Assembly: GCA_036274645.1 (NCBI GenBank)
Contig: DASUFH010000127.1
Span: 1-36,708 of the forward strand
Origin: DASUFH01 sp036274645
GTDB lineage: Bacteria > Acidobacteriota > Terriglobia > 20CM-2-55-15
Direction of reading: 5' to 3'
Length of the DNA: 36,708 bases
The notes below the pieces were generated by a model. That model was given only the letters and a program-made list of their open reading frames with translations, was not told where the DNA came from and did not search any database. Below, in pieces: positions 17,846 through 25,436 of the stretch (position 1 is the first letter of the stretch; each line of letters begins with the position of its first letter). Position numbers and translations under genes: made by a program.

Positions 17846-18802
17846 ATGGCTACCTATGTTGTCACCGGAGGCGCCGGGTTCATCGGCTCCCATATTGCGG
17901 AAGAGCTCGTTCGCCGCGGGCAGACGGTCCGGATCATCGACAATTTCTACAGCGGCAAGGAAGCGAATGTGGCCCATATCCGGTCGAAGATCGAATTGAT
18001 CAAGGCCGATATCGCGGACGACGGCGCCCTGACGGATCTCTTCAAAGGAACGGACTACGTCATTCACCAGGCCGCTATCCCTTCGGTGCCCAAATCGATG
18101 ATCGATCCGGCCCGCTCCAACCGGGCCAACGTTGACGGGACACTCAACGTGCTCGTTGCCGCCAAAGACGCCCATGTCAAACGCGTCGTCTACGCGTCAT
18201 CCTCCTCGGTCTACGGCGACAGCCCCACCCTGCCCAAGCGGGAAGACATGACACCGGACCCACTCTCTCCTTACGGCGCCCAGAAGCTCTTCGGCGAAAT
18301 GTACTGCCGGTTGTTCACTCGCGCTTTCGGACTGGAAACCGTCTCCCTTCGATATTTCAACGTGTTCGGCCCCCGGCAGGACGCGACATCTCAGTACAGC
18401 GGTGTTCTGGCCAAATTCATCCCCGCCATACTGCAGGACCGCGAACCCGTCATATTCGGCGACGGGCTGCAGTCCCGCGACTTCACCTACGTCGCCAATG
18501 TCGTCGAAGCCAACCTGCTCGCCTGCGTCACGCCGGACATTGCGGGTGAAGTCTTCAACATCGCCTGTGGCGATCGCATCACGGTGAACCTGATGGTGGA
18601 TCAGATCAACAAGGCCACGGGAAAGCACCTGGCTCCAACCTACCAGCCCATCAGAAAAGGGGACATCAAGCACTCCCAGGCGGACATCTCGCGGGCGGCT
18701 TCCCGAATGGGGTATGCGCCTCGCGTGACGTTTGAGGAGGGGCTGCGCTCGACCATCTCGTGGTATCGCGAGAATCTGTCCCAGACCGTCATCGACTACT
18801 GA
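17846..18802 (+). CDS. NAD-dependent sugar epimerase (extended SDR, WbpP/GalE type)
   Basis: A 318-residue extended SDR. The NAD-binding TGGAGFIGSH is at residues 7-16 (GxxGxxG). The catalytic triad consists of a Ser in YASSSSVYGD (~119-121) and Y143-x3-K147 in SPYGAQK. The substrate region includes AAIPSVPKSM, LRYFNVFGPRQ and GDGLQSRDFTYV. The SVPKS segment and the overall length resemble UDP-GlcNAc/GalNAc 4-epimerases (WbpP/TviC group) more than housekeeping GalE, but UDP-glucuronate 4-epimerase activity is also possible beside the dehydrogenases. The ribosome site GAGGG lies 5 bp before the ATG. It is probably the last gene of the GT4-algD-epimerase operon. The epimerase call is firm; the substrate is not. 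Confidence 0.85.
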   Translation: MATYVVTGGAGFIGSHIAEELVRRGQTVRIIDNFYSGKEANVAHIRSKIELIKADIADDGALTDLFKGTDYVIHQAAIPSVPKSMIDPARSNRANVDGTLNVLVAAKDAHVKRVVYASSSSVYGDSPTLPKREDMTPDPLSPYGAQKLFGEMYCRLFTRAFGLETVSLRYFNVFGPRQDATSQYSGVLAKFIPAILQDREPVIFGDGLQSRDFTYVANVVEANLLACVTPDIAGEVFNIACGDRITVNLMVDQINKATGKHLAPTYQPIRKGDIKHSQADISRAASRMGYAPRVTFEEGLRSTISWYRENLSQTVIDY

Positions 18803-19111
18803 ACGGGGCAGAATCCGTCGGGATTCCTTACACAAACTCGCCGTTTTCTGACGATTCCATAAACAACAGATTTAATGAAGCTTGCCCTCTAAGACCGCAG
18901 GCGAGCCACCGACGTGTCGGAGTTCTTTACGAACGATCGAAGCCCTGGACGTTGACTGAGCCCTGGAAGGCAAAAACGAATCAGTTCATAACAAATGGCT
19001 TACAGGGAATAGAACCAAAGGACAGTGCCATGGAACTCGTCTTGCTCCTCACAGCACCGGACGAAAGGCCCATTGATTACGGGCAAACGTCGAGGAAGGA
19101 CACTGATTTCG
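18803..19111. other. Intergenic leader of the PEP-CTERM gene
   Basis: No coding frame here looks real. The gap holds a perfect 12-bp palindrome CCGACGTGTCGG at 18909-18920, a sigma-54-like promoter at 19031-19046, and the GAGGAAGGA ribosome site of the next gene at about 19092. There is no obvious terminator right after the epimerase gene. Confidence 0.55.
19031..19046 (+). promoter_or_regulatory. Sigma-54-type promoter of the PEP-CTERM gene
   Basis: TGGAACTCGTCTTGCT matches the -24/-12 consensus TGGCAC-N5-TTGC with the invariant GG-N10-GC spacing. It ends 65 bp before the ATG at 19112, leaving a leader of about 55 nt. PEP-CTERM/exosortase systems are known to be associated with the PrsK-PrsR two-component system and RpoN, which supports the site's biological sense. 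Direct evidence is the motif and its position only. Confidence 0.6.
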
Positions 19112-19744
19112 ATGAAAACGTTGAGTTGCCTGTTGGTACTTTTGGCAGCCTTTTTATTTGTTGCTCCCGCTCAGGGGGCAGTCGTGGTCTATCAACTGAC
19201 GGTCGACAATTGTACCGGTGGCTGTAATCCGGGCCCTCCGGGCACATCGATGGGCACAGTTACGATCACGGATACCGTCGCTAATACCGTTACCGTGCAA
19301 ATCTCTCTCGTTGCGCCTCTGCAGTTCGTGAATACCGGACTTCAGGAAACCGTCGATTTCAATCTTGCCGGCAACCCGTCGATCACCCTCACGCCGAATG
19401 GAAGCTGGGCTCTGGCCAGCAGTACAGCGGGAACCAACCACTTTGATGGTTTCGGCGACTTTGAGTACGCGATCACGACCGGTACGTCCCAGGGCGCCGG
19501 TGGAGCTCTGGCGAGCCCGGTGACGTTCACGCTGACCGGCGCGGGTCTCGATTCCAGTGATTTCGAAGCCAATGCAAACGGCTTTCACATCGGCGTCGAC
19601 GTATACAACCCGACGACCGGCCGGACCGGCCCCATCGGTGATGGCGGCGGCACGGTTACGCCGGAGCCCATCAGCCTTCTGAGTCTGGGCATCAGCGCCC
19701 TTGGCCTCGGGCTGATCGTTCGAAAGCGTTCATTCCGCGCGTAA
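19112..19744 (+). CDS. PEP-CTERM sorting-domain protein
   Basis: A 210-residue secreted protein. The ATG at 19112 is preceded by GAGGAAGGA with 11-nt spacing and followed directly by a signal peptide (MKTLSCLLVLLAAFLFVAPA). The longer frame from 19025 has no such signal. The body is a low-complexity, Gly/Thr/Asn-rich beta domain with few charges and a CTGGC pair near the N-terminus. The C-terminus is a canonical PEP-CTERM tail: PEP, a hydrophobic helix LLSLGISALGLGLIV, and the basic anchor RKRSFRA. Such tails are cut by an exosortase (EpsH/Xrt) and the proteins join the extracellular matrix in exopolysaccharide producers. No exosortase gene is in the window. It is monocistronic: its own promoter candidate lies upstream and a strong terminator follows. 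Confidence 0.88.
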   Translation: MKTLSCLLVLLAAFLFVAPAQGAVVVYQLTVDNCTGGCNPGPPGTSMGTVTITDTVANTVTVQISLVAPLQFVNTGLQETVDFNLAGNPSITLTPNGSWALASSTAGTNHFDGFGDFEYAITTGTSQGAGGALASPVTFTLTGAGLDSSDFEANANGFHIGVDVYNPTTGRTGPIGDGGGTVTPEPISLLSLGISALGLGLIVRKRSFRA

Positions 19745-19760
19745 GAGTTTTAGAATCACG

Positions 19761-19793
19761 AAAGGCCCTCGGCATTAGCCGAGGGCCTTTTTC
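19761..19793 (+). terminator. Rho-independent terminator after the PEP-CTERM gene
   Basis: AAAGGCCCTCGGC pairs perfectly with GCCGAGGGCCTTT across an ATTA loop and runs into a T-rich tail (TTTTTC). It lies 16 bp after the PEP-CTERM stop. This is the clearest intrinsic terminator in the window. Confidence 0.92.
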
Positions 19794-19867
19794 ATTTCCA
19801 TTCTCTCCCTCACCAATCCCAGGAAACGAGAGCGTTTGCTCCCCTGTCCGTTGGATTCCCCCGCCTC

Positions 19868-19974
19868 CCTGTAGGAGCGGTCGATGACCGCCCAGCGTTT
19901 CAGAGTGAATTGCTGTGCAATCAAGAGATTTTCACCCCGAAACGTTGGGCGGTCATTAGACCGCCCCTACAAGG
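19868..19974. repeat. REP-like long imperfect palindrome
   Basis: The left arm starts CCTGTAGGAGCGGTCGATGA and continues through GACCGCCCAGCGTTTC. The right arm is its near complement, ending GACCGCCCCTACAAGG. Roughly 42 bp on each side pair with a few mismatches around a loop of about 20 nt. Sequences of the GTAGGGGCGGTC...GACCGCCCCTAC kind are widespread dispersed intergenic palindromes (REP/MITE-like). It sits between the terminator and the FemAB-like gene and is unrelated in sequence to the 7-nt-unit elements. An upstream start for the next gene at 19910 would lie inside it, which argues against that start. Confidence 0.7.
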
Positions 19975-20071
19975 AAGCGGGCGCCAACAATGCTTCTTGT
20001 TGTATGAAGCCCCCCTGAGAATTCCGAAAACATCCTTTGCAAAATCGGGTCTACTCGACAACTATCTGCTG

Positions 20072-21130
20072 ATGGCCGGCCTTGATGTCCCTTACTTCAA
20101 GATCGATCCAATCACGGATCAGCGCTGGCCGGATCTTGTCCGCAACCATCCCCAAGCCTCAGCGTTTCATGGCCGATCGTGGCTCTCTGCTTTACAGCGG
20201 ACCTACGGATACACGCCCGTCGCATTAACAACGTCCGCGCCCGGTGAAGCGTTGTCCAATGCGCTCGTATTCTGCGCCATCCGAAGCCGGCTTACCGGCA
20301 ATCGACTGGTGTCGCTGCCTTTTTCCGATCATTGCGAACCGCTTGTTGAATCCGCCGGCGATCTGGCGCGGCTTCTCGACGCAACGGAACGGTTCTGCAA
20401 AGCGGAACAATGGCGGTATGCCGAACTCCGTCCCATCGAGGCCCATCCGGATCGAACACAGTCCTTTCAGGAGTTCGGAAGCTACTATCTCCATCGGATC
20501 GATCTGACCCCGGAACTGGACGACCTTCTGCGCCGCTTCCACAAAGACTGCGTTCAACGAAAGATTCGTCGCGCCGAGCGTGAGAACCTGAAGACCGAAG
20601 CAGGCCGCGACGAAAGACTGCTGAACCAGCTTTTTCGTCTGTTGGTGGTCACGCGCCGGCGACATCGTGTCCCGCCACAACCTTTTCAGTGGTTTCGCAA
20701 CCTCATCGAATGCTTCGGCGACGATCTGGTCATTCGTATCGCATCCAGGGACGAGATCCCTGTGGCAGGCATACTGACGCTGCGTGCGGGCAACCGGCTG
20801 ATCTACAAGTACGGCGGATCCGACGTTAACCTGAATAGGCTCGGCGGCATGGCTCTACTCTTCTGGGAGGCCATCCGGGACGCCAAGCGGGATGGGCTCA
20901 GCGAGTTCGATTTGGGGCGGACGGATTGTGACAACCCGGGACTGGCAACCTTCAAGGAGCACTGGGCGGCCCGACGGAGTCCGCTTGTCTACTGGCGCCA
21001 TCAGAGCGACGGGCAGCCGGCGCGGCATGTCGAGAGCTGGAAGAACCGGCTCGCCAGAGGCGTATTTTCGAGAATGCCCGATGCGCTTCTGGTTCGCGCG
21101 GGAGCGTTTCTTTACCGTCATGTCGGCTAG
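20072..21130 (+). CDS. FemAB/GNAT-like peptidoglycan-type acyltransferase, PEP-CTERM-system type
   Basis: About 352 residues from the ATG at 20072. The frame is open to 19910, but that extension lies within a palindromic repeat and reads as non-protein. The fold is the double GNAT domain of FemAB-like proteins: W(P/R)DLVRNHPQASAFHGRSWL near the start, KDCVQRKIRRAERENL in the middle, and the C-terminal GGSDVNLNRLGGMALLFWEAI and FDLGRTD-x-DNPGLATFKEHW that are diagnostic for the XrtA/PEP-CTERM-associated FemAB group. Family members use aminoacyl-tRNA to add amino acids to lipid-linked substrates; the substrate in PEP-CTERM systems is unknown. The adjacent PEP-CTERM gene fits this. No clear ribosome site is visible at 20072. 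Confidence 0.78.
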   Translation: MAGLDVPYFKIDPITDQRWPDLVRNHPQASAFHGRSWLSALQRTYGYTPVALTTSAPGEALSNALVFCAIRSRLTGNRLVSLPFSDHCEPLVESAGDLARLLDATERFCKAEQWRYAELRPIEAHPDRTQSFQEFGSYYLHRIDLTPELDDLLRRFHKDCVQRKIRRAERENLKTEAGRDERLLNQLFRLLVVTRRRHRVPPQPFQWFRNLIECFGDDLVIRIASRDEIPVAGILTLRAGNRLIYKYGGSDVNLNRLGGMALLFWEAIRDAKRDGLSEFDLGRTDCDNPGLATFKEHWAARRSPLVYWRHQSDGQPARHVESWKNRLARGVFSRMPDALLVRAGAFLYRHVG

Positions 21131-21254
21131 GCTGAAGGTGCAGTCGTTTGCAAAATAACCAGGGATGGGTTTCGTTGCCCTTTTGTTATGTTGAGTTCGC
21201 ACAGGAACTGCCGCGAGGCAGGCAGAAGGGATCATCAACGAAAAGGAGAATGAG

Positions 21255-22418
21255 TTGAGCAGCCAGTCATCAGAACACGGCGTTCCATTCCTCGATCTGG
21301 TCACACCCCATCTGGAGTTACAGGAGGAATTGCTGGAAGCCGCCCGACAGGCAATATCGACGGGAATGTTCATTGGCGGTCCGGTTGTCGAACAGTTTGA
21401 ACGGGAGTTTGCGCGATTCTGCGGCTCCAGATACTGCGTTGGTGTCAGCAGCGGAACCGATGCTCTGCGCTTCGCCCTGATGGCGACCGGAATCGGCCGG
21501 GGCGCCGGCGTCGTCACTGTGCCCAACACCTTTGCGGCAACCATCGAAGCCATCATTCAAACGGGAGCGACCACGCACTTCGTTGACGTGGATCCCGCGA
21601 CTTCAAACATGAGCGTCGAAGGCTTGCGTCATCTCCTGAAAAGTCCTGCCGGGCCGTCCATCAAAGCCATCGTTCCAGTCCACCTGTACGGAGATATGTG
21701 CGACATGGACCCGATCATGGCGCTGGCCGAGGAACACGGACTGACCGTCATCGAAGACGCCTGCCAGGCGCACGGCAGCCGCTATCTGTCCAAAGGAACC
21801 GTCTGGCGGGGAGCTGGAACCATCGGCGCCGCAGCCGCATTCAGCTTTTATCCCGGAAAGAACCTGGGCGCGTGCGGAGAAGCGGGCGCCGTGACCACCG
21901 ATGATCCCGAAGTGGCCCAGAGGATCCGGATCATTCGCGATCACGGCCAGAACGAAAAGTACCATCACGCGGTAGAGGGATATAACGGGCGACTGGACGC
22001 CCTTCAGGCCGGACTCCTGCTGGTGAAGCTGCCGCATCTTCAGGAGTGGAACGACAGAAGGCGCGCGGCCGCCGCGATCTACTCCGAATTGCTCCACGGC
22101 GCGCCCGGCATTGAGATCATGCCGACAGTTCCGTGGAGCCATGGCAACTATCATCTATACGTCGTCCGATCCGACAGGCGGGATGAATTGCGCCGGCATC
22201 TTGCGGAAGCAAAGATCGGTTTCGGCATGCACTATCCGGTTCCGCTGCACCTGCAGAAAGCTTTCCAGTATCTCGGTTATCGCGCAGGCGCGTTCCCGGT
22301 GGCCGAGAAGCTTGCCGGCCAGATCATATCGCTGCCGATGTTTCCACAGATCACGCCGGATCAGCAGCGTCGGGTCGCAGAGACACTCCATCTGTTTTCG
22401 GCGGCGCGAGTCCCTTAG
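21255..22418 (+). CDS. DegT/DnrJ/EryC1/StrS-family sugar aminotransferase (WbpE-like)
   Basis: A 387-residue PLP enzyme. The start is an unusual TTG at 21255, fixed by the strong ribosome site AAAAGGAG 7-8 nt upstream; the nearby ATG at 21250 runs straight into TGA. The opening VPFLDLVTPHLELQEELL and GTDALRFALMA are typical. EDACQAHGSRY contains the PLP-ring Asp/Gln pair, and FSFYPGKNLGACGEAG carries the Schiff-base lysine K202. It transfers an amino group from glutamate to a 3- or 4-keto nucleotide sugar. With the UDP-HexNAc 6-dehydrogenase at 23185, it could belong to a WbpA/WbpE-like route to diamino uronic acids, but WbpB/WbpD-like enzymes are not in the window. The position of the keto group cannot be deduced. 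Confidence 0.87.
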   Translation: MSSQSSEHGVPFLDLVTPHLELQEELLEAARQAISTGMFIGGPVVEQFEREFARFCGSRYCVGVSSGTDALRFALMATGIGRGAGVVTVPNTFAATIEAIIQTGATTHFVDVDPATSNMSVEGLRHLLKSPAGPSIKAIVPVHLYGDMCDMDPIMALAEEHGLTVIEDACQAHGSRYLSKGTVWRGAGTIGAAAAFSFYPGKNLGACGEAGAVTTDDPEVAQRIRIIRDHGQNEKYHHAVEGYNGRLDALQAGLLLVKLPHLQEWNDRRRAAAAIYSELLHGAPGIEIMPTVPWSHGNYHLYVVRSDRRDELRRHLAEAKIGFGMHYPVPLHLQKAFQYLGYRAGAFPVAEKLAGQIISLPMFPQITPDQQRRVAETLHLFSAARVP

Positions 22419-22427
22419 GATCGGGGG

Positions 22428-22775
22428 TTAGCGGGCGACGACCAGAGTTTTTTCGCTGACCGGGCTGGAACAGTGGGGACAGTGTGCGGGACGACACATC
22501 AGATACTGCGTCGTTCGCGGATCACAATCGCTGATCGCGTCGAGAACGTAGTCGAAAGTCAGATGGTCCACGGCTTCCGGCGCGCAACTCTCGCAATGGG
22601 AAATGAAGGCCTGCGCCTCCATGACCAGGTCTTCACCCACGAAAACGATACCGTCGCCTGGCAATTCAGCAGGTTCAACTTGTACTTGCCATCCTCTCAT
22701 CGGAAGCGGAGAGGGCAATTCGGAGGCCGGAATCGAGGGGCCTTCCTCCTGCGACTGGAGTCCGAAGCCGAACAT
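22428..22775 (-). CDS. Small Cys-rich (zinc-ribbon-like) protein of unknown function
   Basis: Up to 115 residues. The conserved-looking part is residues 40-112: GEDLVMEAQAFISHC, then Cys at 61, 64, 84, 94, 99 and 102, arranged CESC and CPHC with CRPAHCP between them, ending VSEKTLV. The spacing suggests a zinc ribbon or knuckle. I believe similar short proteins with 'CRPxxCPxC...EKT' occur in Acidobacteriota, but no function is known to me. The start is uncertain: ATG 22775, or ATG 22700 (MRGWQVQ), which would give 90 residues; neither has a ribosome site. Overlapping plus-strand frames lack any such pattern. It converges on the aminotransferase gene with 9 bp between stops. Confidence 0.65.
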   Translation of the reverse strand: MFGFGLQSQEEGPSIPASELPSPLPMRGWQVQVEPAELPGDGIVFVGEDLVMEAQAFISHCESCAPEAVDHLTFDYVLDAISDCDPRTTQYLMCRPAHCPHCSSPVSEKTLVVAR

Positions 22776-23184
22776 TCATCTATGCTGCTGATATATTGTG
22801 GCTTATACCTCAGGCTACCCTCGGGCAAGGACGCCCCGGGTAAGGCCCTGCCAATGGCTAAAGCCCCTGGTCCGATGAACGATTCTTGTAATGAAAGCCT
22901 TACAATAAGCGGCTCCACTTCGCGCATCGCGAGGAGATCCGGTAAGATATTGATAAAACAAAGCTTGCCGGATAAGTCCGGATTCGCGGCGAAGGGGATC
23001 CTCGTCGGAATCGCTTACACGCAATCGGGTTTTCGCGCCGGGCGGCCTCCCAGGGTGTGGAAATGAATGGAACGGGATCGCGTTTCGCGCCCCACTGCTA
23101 CCATCTCTGCTGGCCCTGGCCCAGGCACGCCAACAATAGATGCACGCTCCAATATAGGAAGTCTTGAACCGTGAAGGATCGACA
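22776..23184. other. Intergenic region between divergent genes, with one operator-like site
   Basis: These 409 bp have open frames on both strands but none with protein-like composition. The visible structure is a perfect inverted repeat TTGTAA-N8-TTACAA at 22886-22905, a CCGGA/TCCGG stem near 22968-22981, and an AT-richer patch near 22940-22965. The GAAGGA ribosome site of the dehydrogenase is at about 23173. Promoters for both flanking genes must lie here, but I cannot place them. Confidence 0.5.
22886..22905. promoter_or_regulatory. Operator-like inverted repeat
   Basis: TTGTAA and TTACAA are perfect 6-bp inverted arms spaced 8 nt apart, in an otherwise GC-rich intergenic region between divergent genes. 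The size suits binding by a dimeric regulator. There is no direct evidence of function. Confidence 0.3.
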
Positions 23185-24468
23185 ATGAATGTTGCTGTTA
23201 TCGGAATGGGATATGTAGGACTGCCTCTATTAGTGCAGTTCGCGCGATCCGGCGTACGCATGACCGGATTGGATATCGATCAGGCCAAGGTGGACGCGAT
23301 TCTTCAGGGAAAGAGCTACATCCAGCACATTGACGCCACATCCATTCAGGAACTGGTCTCCACCGGCCATCTGACAGCCTCGACCGATTTCAGCAAAGTG
23401 CGCGATGCGGACGCGGTCATCATTTGCGTGCCCACCCCGCTGAACAAGAATCGCGAGCCCGATATCTCGTACATCCTCAAAACGGGAGAATCCATTGCGC
23501 CGCACCTCCGAAGCGGGATCCTGGTGGTTCTGGAATCAACCACATATCCAGGGACGACGGACGAGGATCTCCGGAGGGTTCTGGAGCAGGGCTCCGGACT
23601 TAAAGCGGGAACGGATTTTCATCTCGCTTTCTCGCCCGAACGCGAGGACCCGGGAAACCCGGAAAGCCGGGTTGCCGCCATCCCCAAAGTTGTCGGCGGA
23701 CTGACGCCGGCCTGCCTTGAACGCGCCGTGGCCCTCTACGCTCTGGCCGTAAAGACCGTGATACCGGTTTCCTCCTGCCGGACAGCGGAAGCGACCAAGC
23801 TGCTCGAAAACATCTTTCGCAGCGTCAACATTGCCCTGGTCAACGAATTGAAAGGGGTCTACGGGGCGATGGGAATCGACGTCTGGGAGGTCATCCAGGC
23901 CGCAAAGACCAAGCCGTTTGGTTTCATGCCCTTTTATCCCGGTCCCGGCCTTGGGGGGCACTGCATACCCATCGACCCCTTCTACCTGACCTGGAAGGCC
24001 CGGGAATACGGCCAGCACACGCGCTTCATCGAGCTGGCCGGCGAAATCAACAGCAGCATGCCCCTCCAGGTCGTGAACCGCGTAGCCGAAGCGCTCAACA
24101 CGAATCGCAAATCGGTGTACGGAAGTCGAGTCCTGCTTATCGGCCTTGCCTACAAGGCCAATGTCGATGACGACCGTGAATCGCCGACGTATGTGTTGAT
24201 GAATCTCCTGAGCGAACGCGGAGCGGAGGTTGCCTACTACGATCCCCATGTTCCCGTCATCCGGCCCAGCCGCGAGCATTCCCGGTGGGCCGGGACAAAA
24301 TCCGTCCCGTGGAACCGTGAAACGATTTCCGGATTCGACCTTGTTCTGATTTCCACTGCCCACGCAAGCGTGAACTACAAAGAGCTTGGCGAGTGGGCCC
24401 AGTGCATCGTCGATACCCGGAATGTCATGGCTAACGTTCCCGGTTCCGCCAGGGTGTGGAAGGCATAG
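23185..24468 (+). CDS. UDP-N-acetyl-hexosamine 6-dehydrogenase (WbpA/WbpO/TviB-like)
   Basis: 427 residues from the ATG at 23185, with GAAGGA 7 nt upstream; a TTG at 23164 is in frame but unnecessary. The Rossmann NAD site VIGMGYVGLP is at residues 5-14. STTYPGTT (~119-126), FSPEREDPGN and ETTKLLEN-like EATKLLENIFRSVNIALVNE are family hallmarks. The catalytic Cys is C260 in GPGLGGHCIPIDPFYL, the form with IPIDPFYL typical of UDP-GlcNAc/UDP-GalNAc/UDP-ManNAc 6-dehydrogenases rather than UDP-glucose dehydrogenase. It makes a UDP-HexNAc-uronate by NAD-dependent four-electron oxidation. With the SDR epimerase at 17846 a UDP-GalNAcA route (WbpP/WbpO) is plausible; with the DegT enzyme, a diamino-uronate route. 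It is the second sugar-nucleotide dehydrogenase here, distinct from the AlgD-like one. Confidence 0.86.
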   Translation: MNVAVIGMGYVGLPLLVQFARSGVRMTGLDIDQAKVDAILQGKSYIQHIDATSIQELVSTGHLTASTDFSKVRDADAVIICVPTPLNKNREPDISYILKTGESIAPHLRSGILVVLESTTYPGTTDEDLRRVLEQGSGLKAGTDFHLAFSPEREDPGNPESRVAAIPKVVGGLTPACLERAVALYALAVKTVIPVSSCRTAEATKLLENIFRSVNIALVNELKGVYGAMGIDVWEVIQAAKTKPFGFMPFYPGPGLGGHCIPIDPFYLTWKAREYGQHTRFIELAGEINSSMPLQVVNRVAEALNTNRKSVYGSRVLLIGLAYKANVDDDRESPTYVLMNLLSERGAEVAYYDPHVPVIRPSREHSRWAGTKSVPWNRETISGFDLVLISTAHASVNYKELGEWAQCIVDTRNVMANVPGSARVWKA

Positions 24469-24497
24469 CGGTTTGGCTGCTCCCTGCCGCTTCGCGG

Positions 24498-24637
24498 CCG
24501 TCCCCCGGTTGTCCATTGTCCATTGACTGTTGTCGATTGTCCGATGAACTTCTTTCACTGTTTGGCCAGCTTGCCGGAGCGAACAATGAAAGAGGTCCAT
24601 TTCAATCGACAACAGTCAATGGACAACCGGGGGGCGG
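24498..24637. repeat. Fold-back repeat element B built of 7-nt units
   Basis: The left arm reads as the units TTGTCCA, TTGTCCA, TTGACTG, TTGTCGA, TTGTCCG. The right arm (24603-24637) is complementary to TTGTCCA, TTGACTG, TTGTCGA plus the flanking CCCCGG, so the left arm holds one extra 7-nt unit. The inner part pairs imperfectly (ACTTCTTTCACTGTTTGG against GCGAACAATGAAAGAGGT). The whole element is ~140 bp, non-coding, in the 332-bp gap (24469-24800) after the dehydrogenase gene. It is related to the element at 8210. Confidence 0.75.
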
Positions 24638-24651
24638 ACCAGGACCGCCCC
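24631..24651. repeat. Short perfect GC hairpin at the edge of element B
   Basis: GGGGCGG and CCGCCCC pair perfectly around a 7-nt loop. The left half overlaps the outer end of the fold-back element. No T-run follows, so termination is doubtful. Confidence 0.45.
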
Positions 24652-24800
24652 GGATCTACCGGAGACTGTTTGTGTTGAGTCAGACCAGGGACCAAGAAGA
24701 ACAACCTATTCCCCCAATTGCGCGCAAAGCCATTCTTTGATAAACCTCAATCATTCCGGCGCTTCTGAGAGTCTGACACTCTAAATCAACCCGAGGAACG

Positions 24801-25436
24801 ATGAGGTCCATGATCGCGCGGCGCCTCAAGCGCGCCCGTCTACGGGAAGCCGATTGGCAAGCCATCATCGAGGAACAACTTCGGAAGTCCATCGATGACG
24901 GTTCCATCCCGGGCCGAAGCCTGCCTCGAGTTCTTGAACGTGTCCGGAAATGGACGAACGAAGTGTCCGTTCGTGGATCGATTACGACTCAACGAAACAA
25001 CGGCGATCCCATACGGAAAGCCTTGCGGCGTCTGATTGCGCGAATACCACCGGAAGAAGCGGCTGTCCTGGCAAAGTCCATCGAAGAAGCATGCATTCTC
25101 TGGATTGGACTGGAAATCGATCTGGGACAACCCACCGCCATCGCCACCCTGACCAGCCGCCTGAAAAGTCGCGGATCGGACGCGTTTCTCGGTCATTTGC
25201 TGAGCCTTCACCTGTTCAATGTGGTCTGGCTGAATTCGTGCGAGGAACTTCGTCGTAAGACTCCCGACGAAGACACGCTGGTTCACTGGATGAACGCTAT
25301 CGAGCGCATGTGCCGTCAAAGTGTCGCCAACGCCTGGCGGGCCACGCCGTCGAAACGATCCCGACGGGATATTGAACGCGTGATCGACGCCGCGATCCGT
25401 CAGTTGTCGAGATTCCGGTTCCAGACCCGCCCCTGA
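24801..25436 (+). CDS. Hypothetical 211-aa helical protein
   Basis: I do not recognise this family. The protein is basic at both ends (MRSMIARRLKRARLREADW and TPSKRSRRDIERV) and predicted mostly helical, with amphipathic segments such as EEAAVLAKSIEEACILW and HLLSLHLFNVVWLNSCEEL. There is no signal peptide or membrane span. The ATG at 24801 follows GAGGAA with short spacing; ATG 24810 is an alternative. An overlapping minus-strand frame (24840-25481) is nearly as long, but its translation has scattered composition and no ribosome site, so plus is preferred. It is isolated between two fold-back elements with only a small HTH gene downstream. Confidence 0.55.
   Translation: MRSMIARRLKRARLREADWQAIIEEQLRKSIDDGSIPGRSLPRVLERVRKWTNEVSVRGSITTQRNNGDPIRKALRRLIARIPPEEAAVLAKSIEEACILWIGLEIDLGQPTAIATLTSRLKSRGSDAFLGHLLSLHLFNVVWLNSCEELRRKTPDEDTLVHWMNAIERMCRQSVANAWRATPSKRSRRDIERVIDAAIRQLSRFRFQTRP

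Noticed and set aside
18860..18960. Cyclic-di-GMP (GEMM) riboswitch upstream of the PEP-CTERM gene
   Set aside because: A palindrome and purine-rich stretches are present, but the conserved GEMM core sequences could not be matched.
22473..23066. 197-aa plus-strand open frame over the Cys-rich gene and gap
   Set aside because: No ribosome site or motif; the minus-strand reading has ordered cysteine spacing and is preferred.
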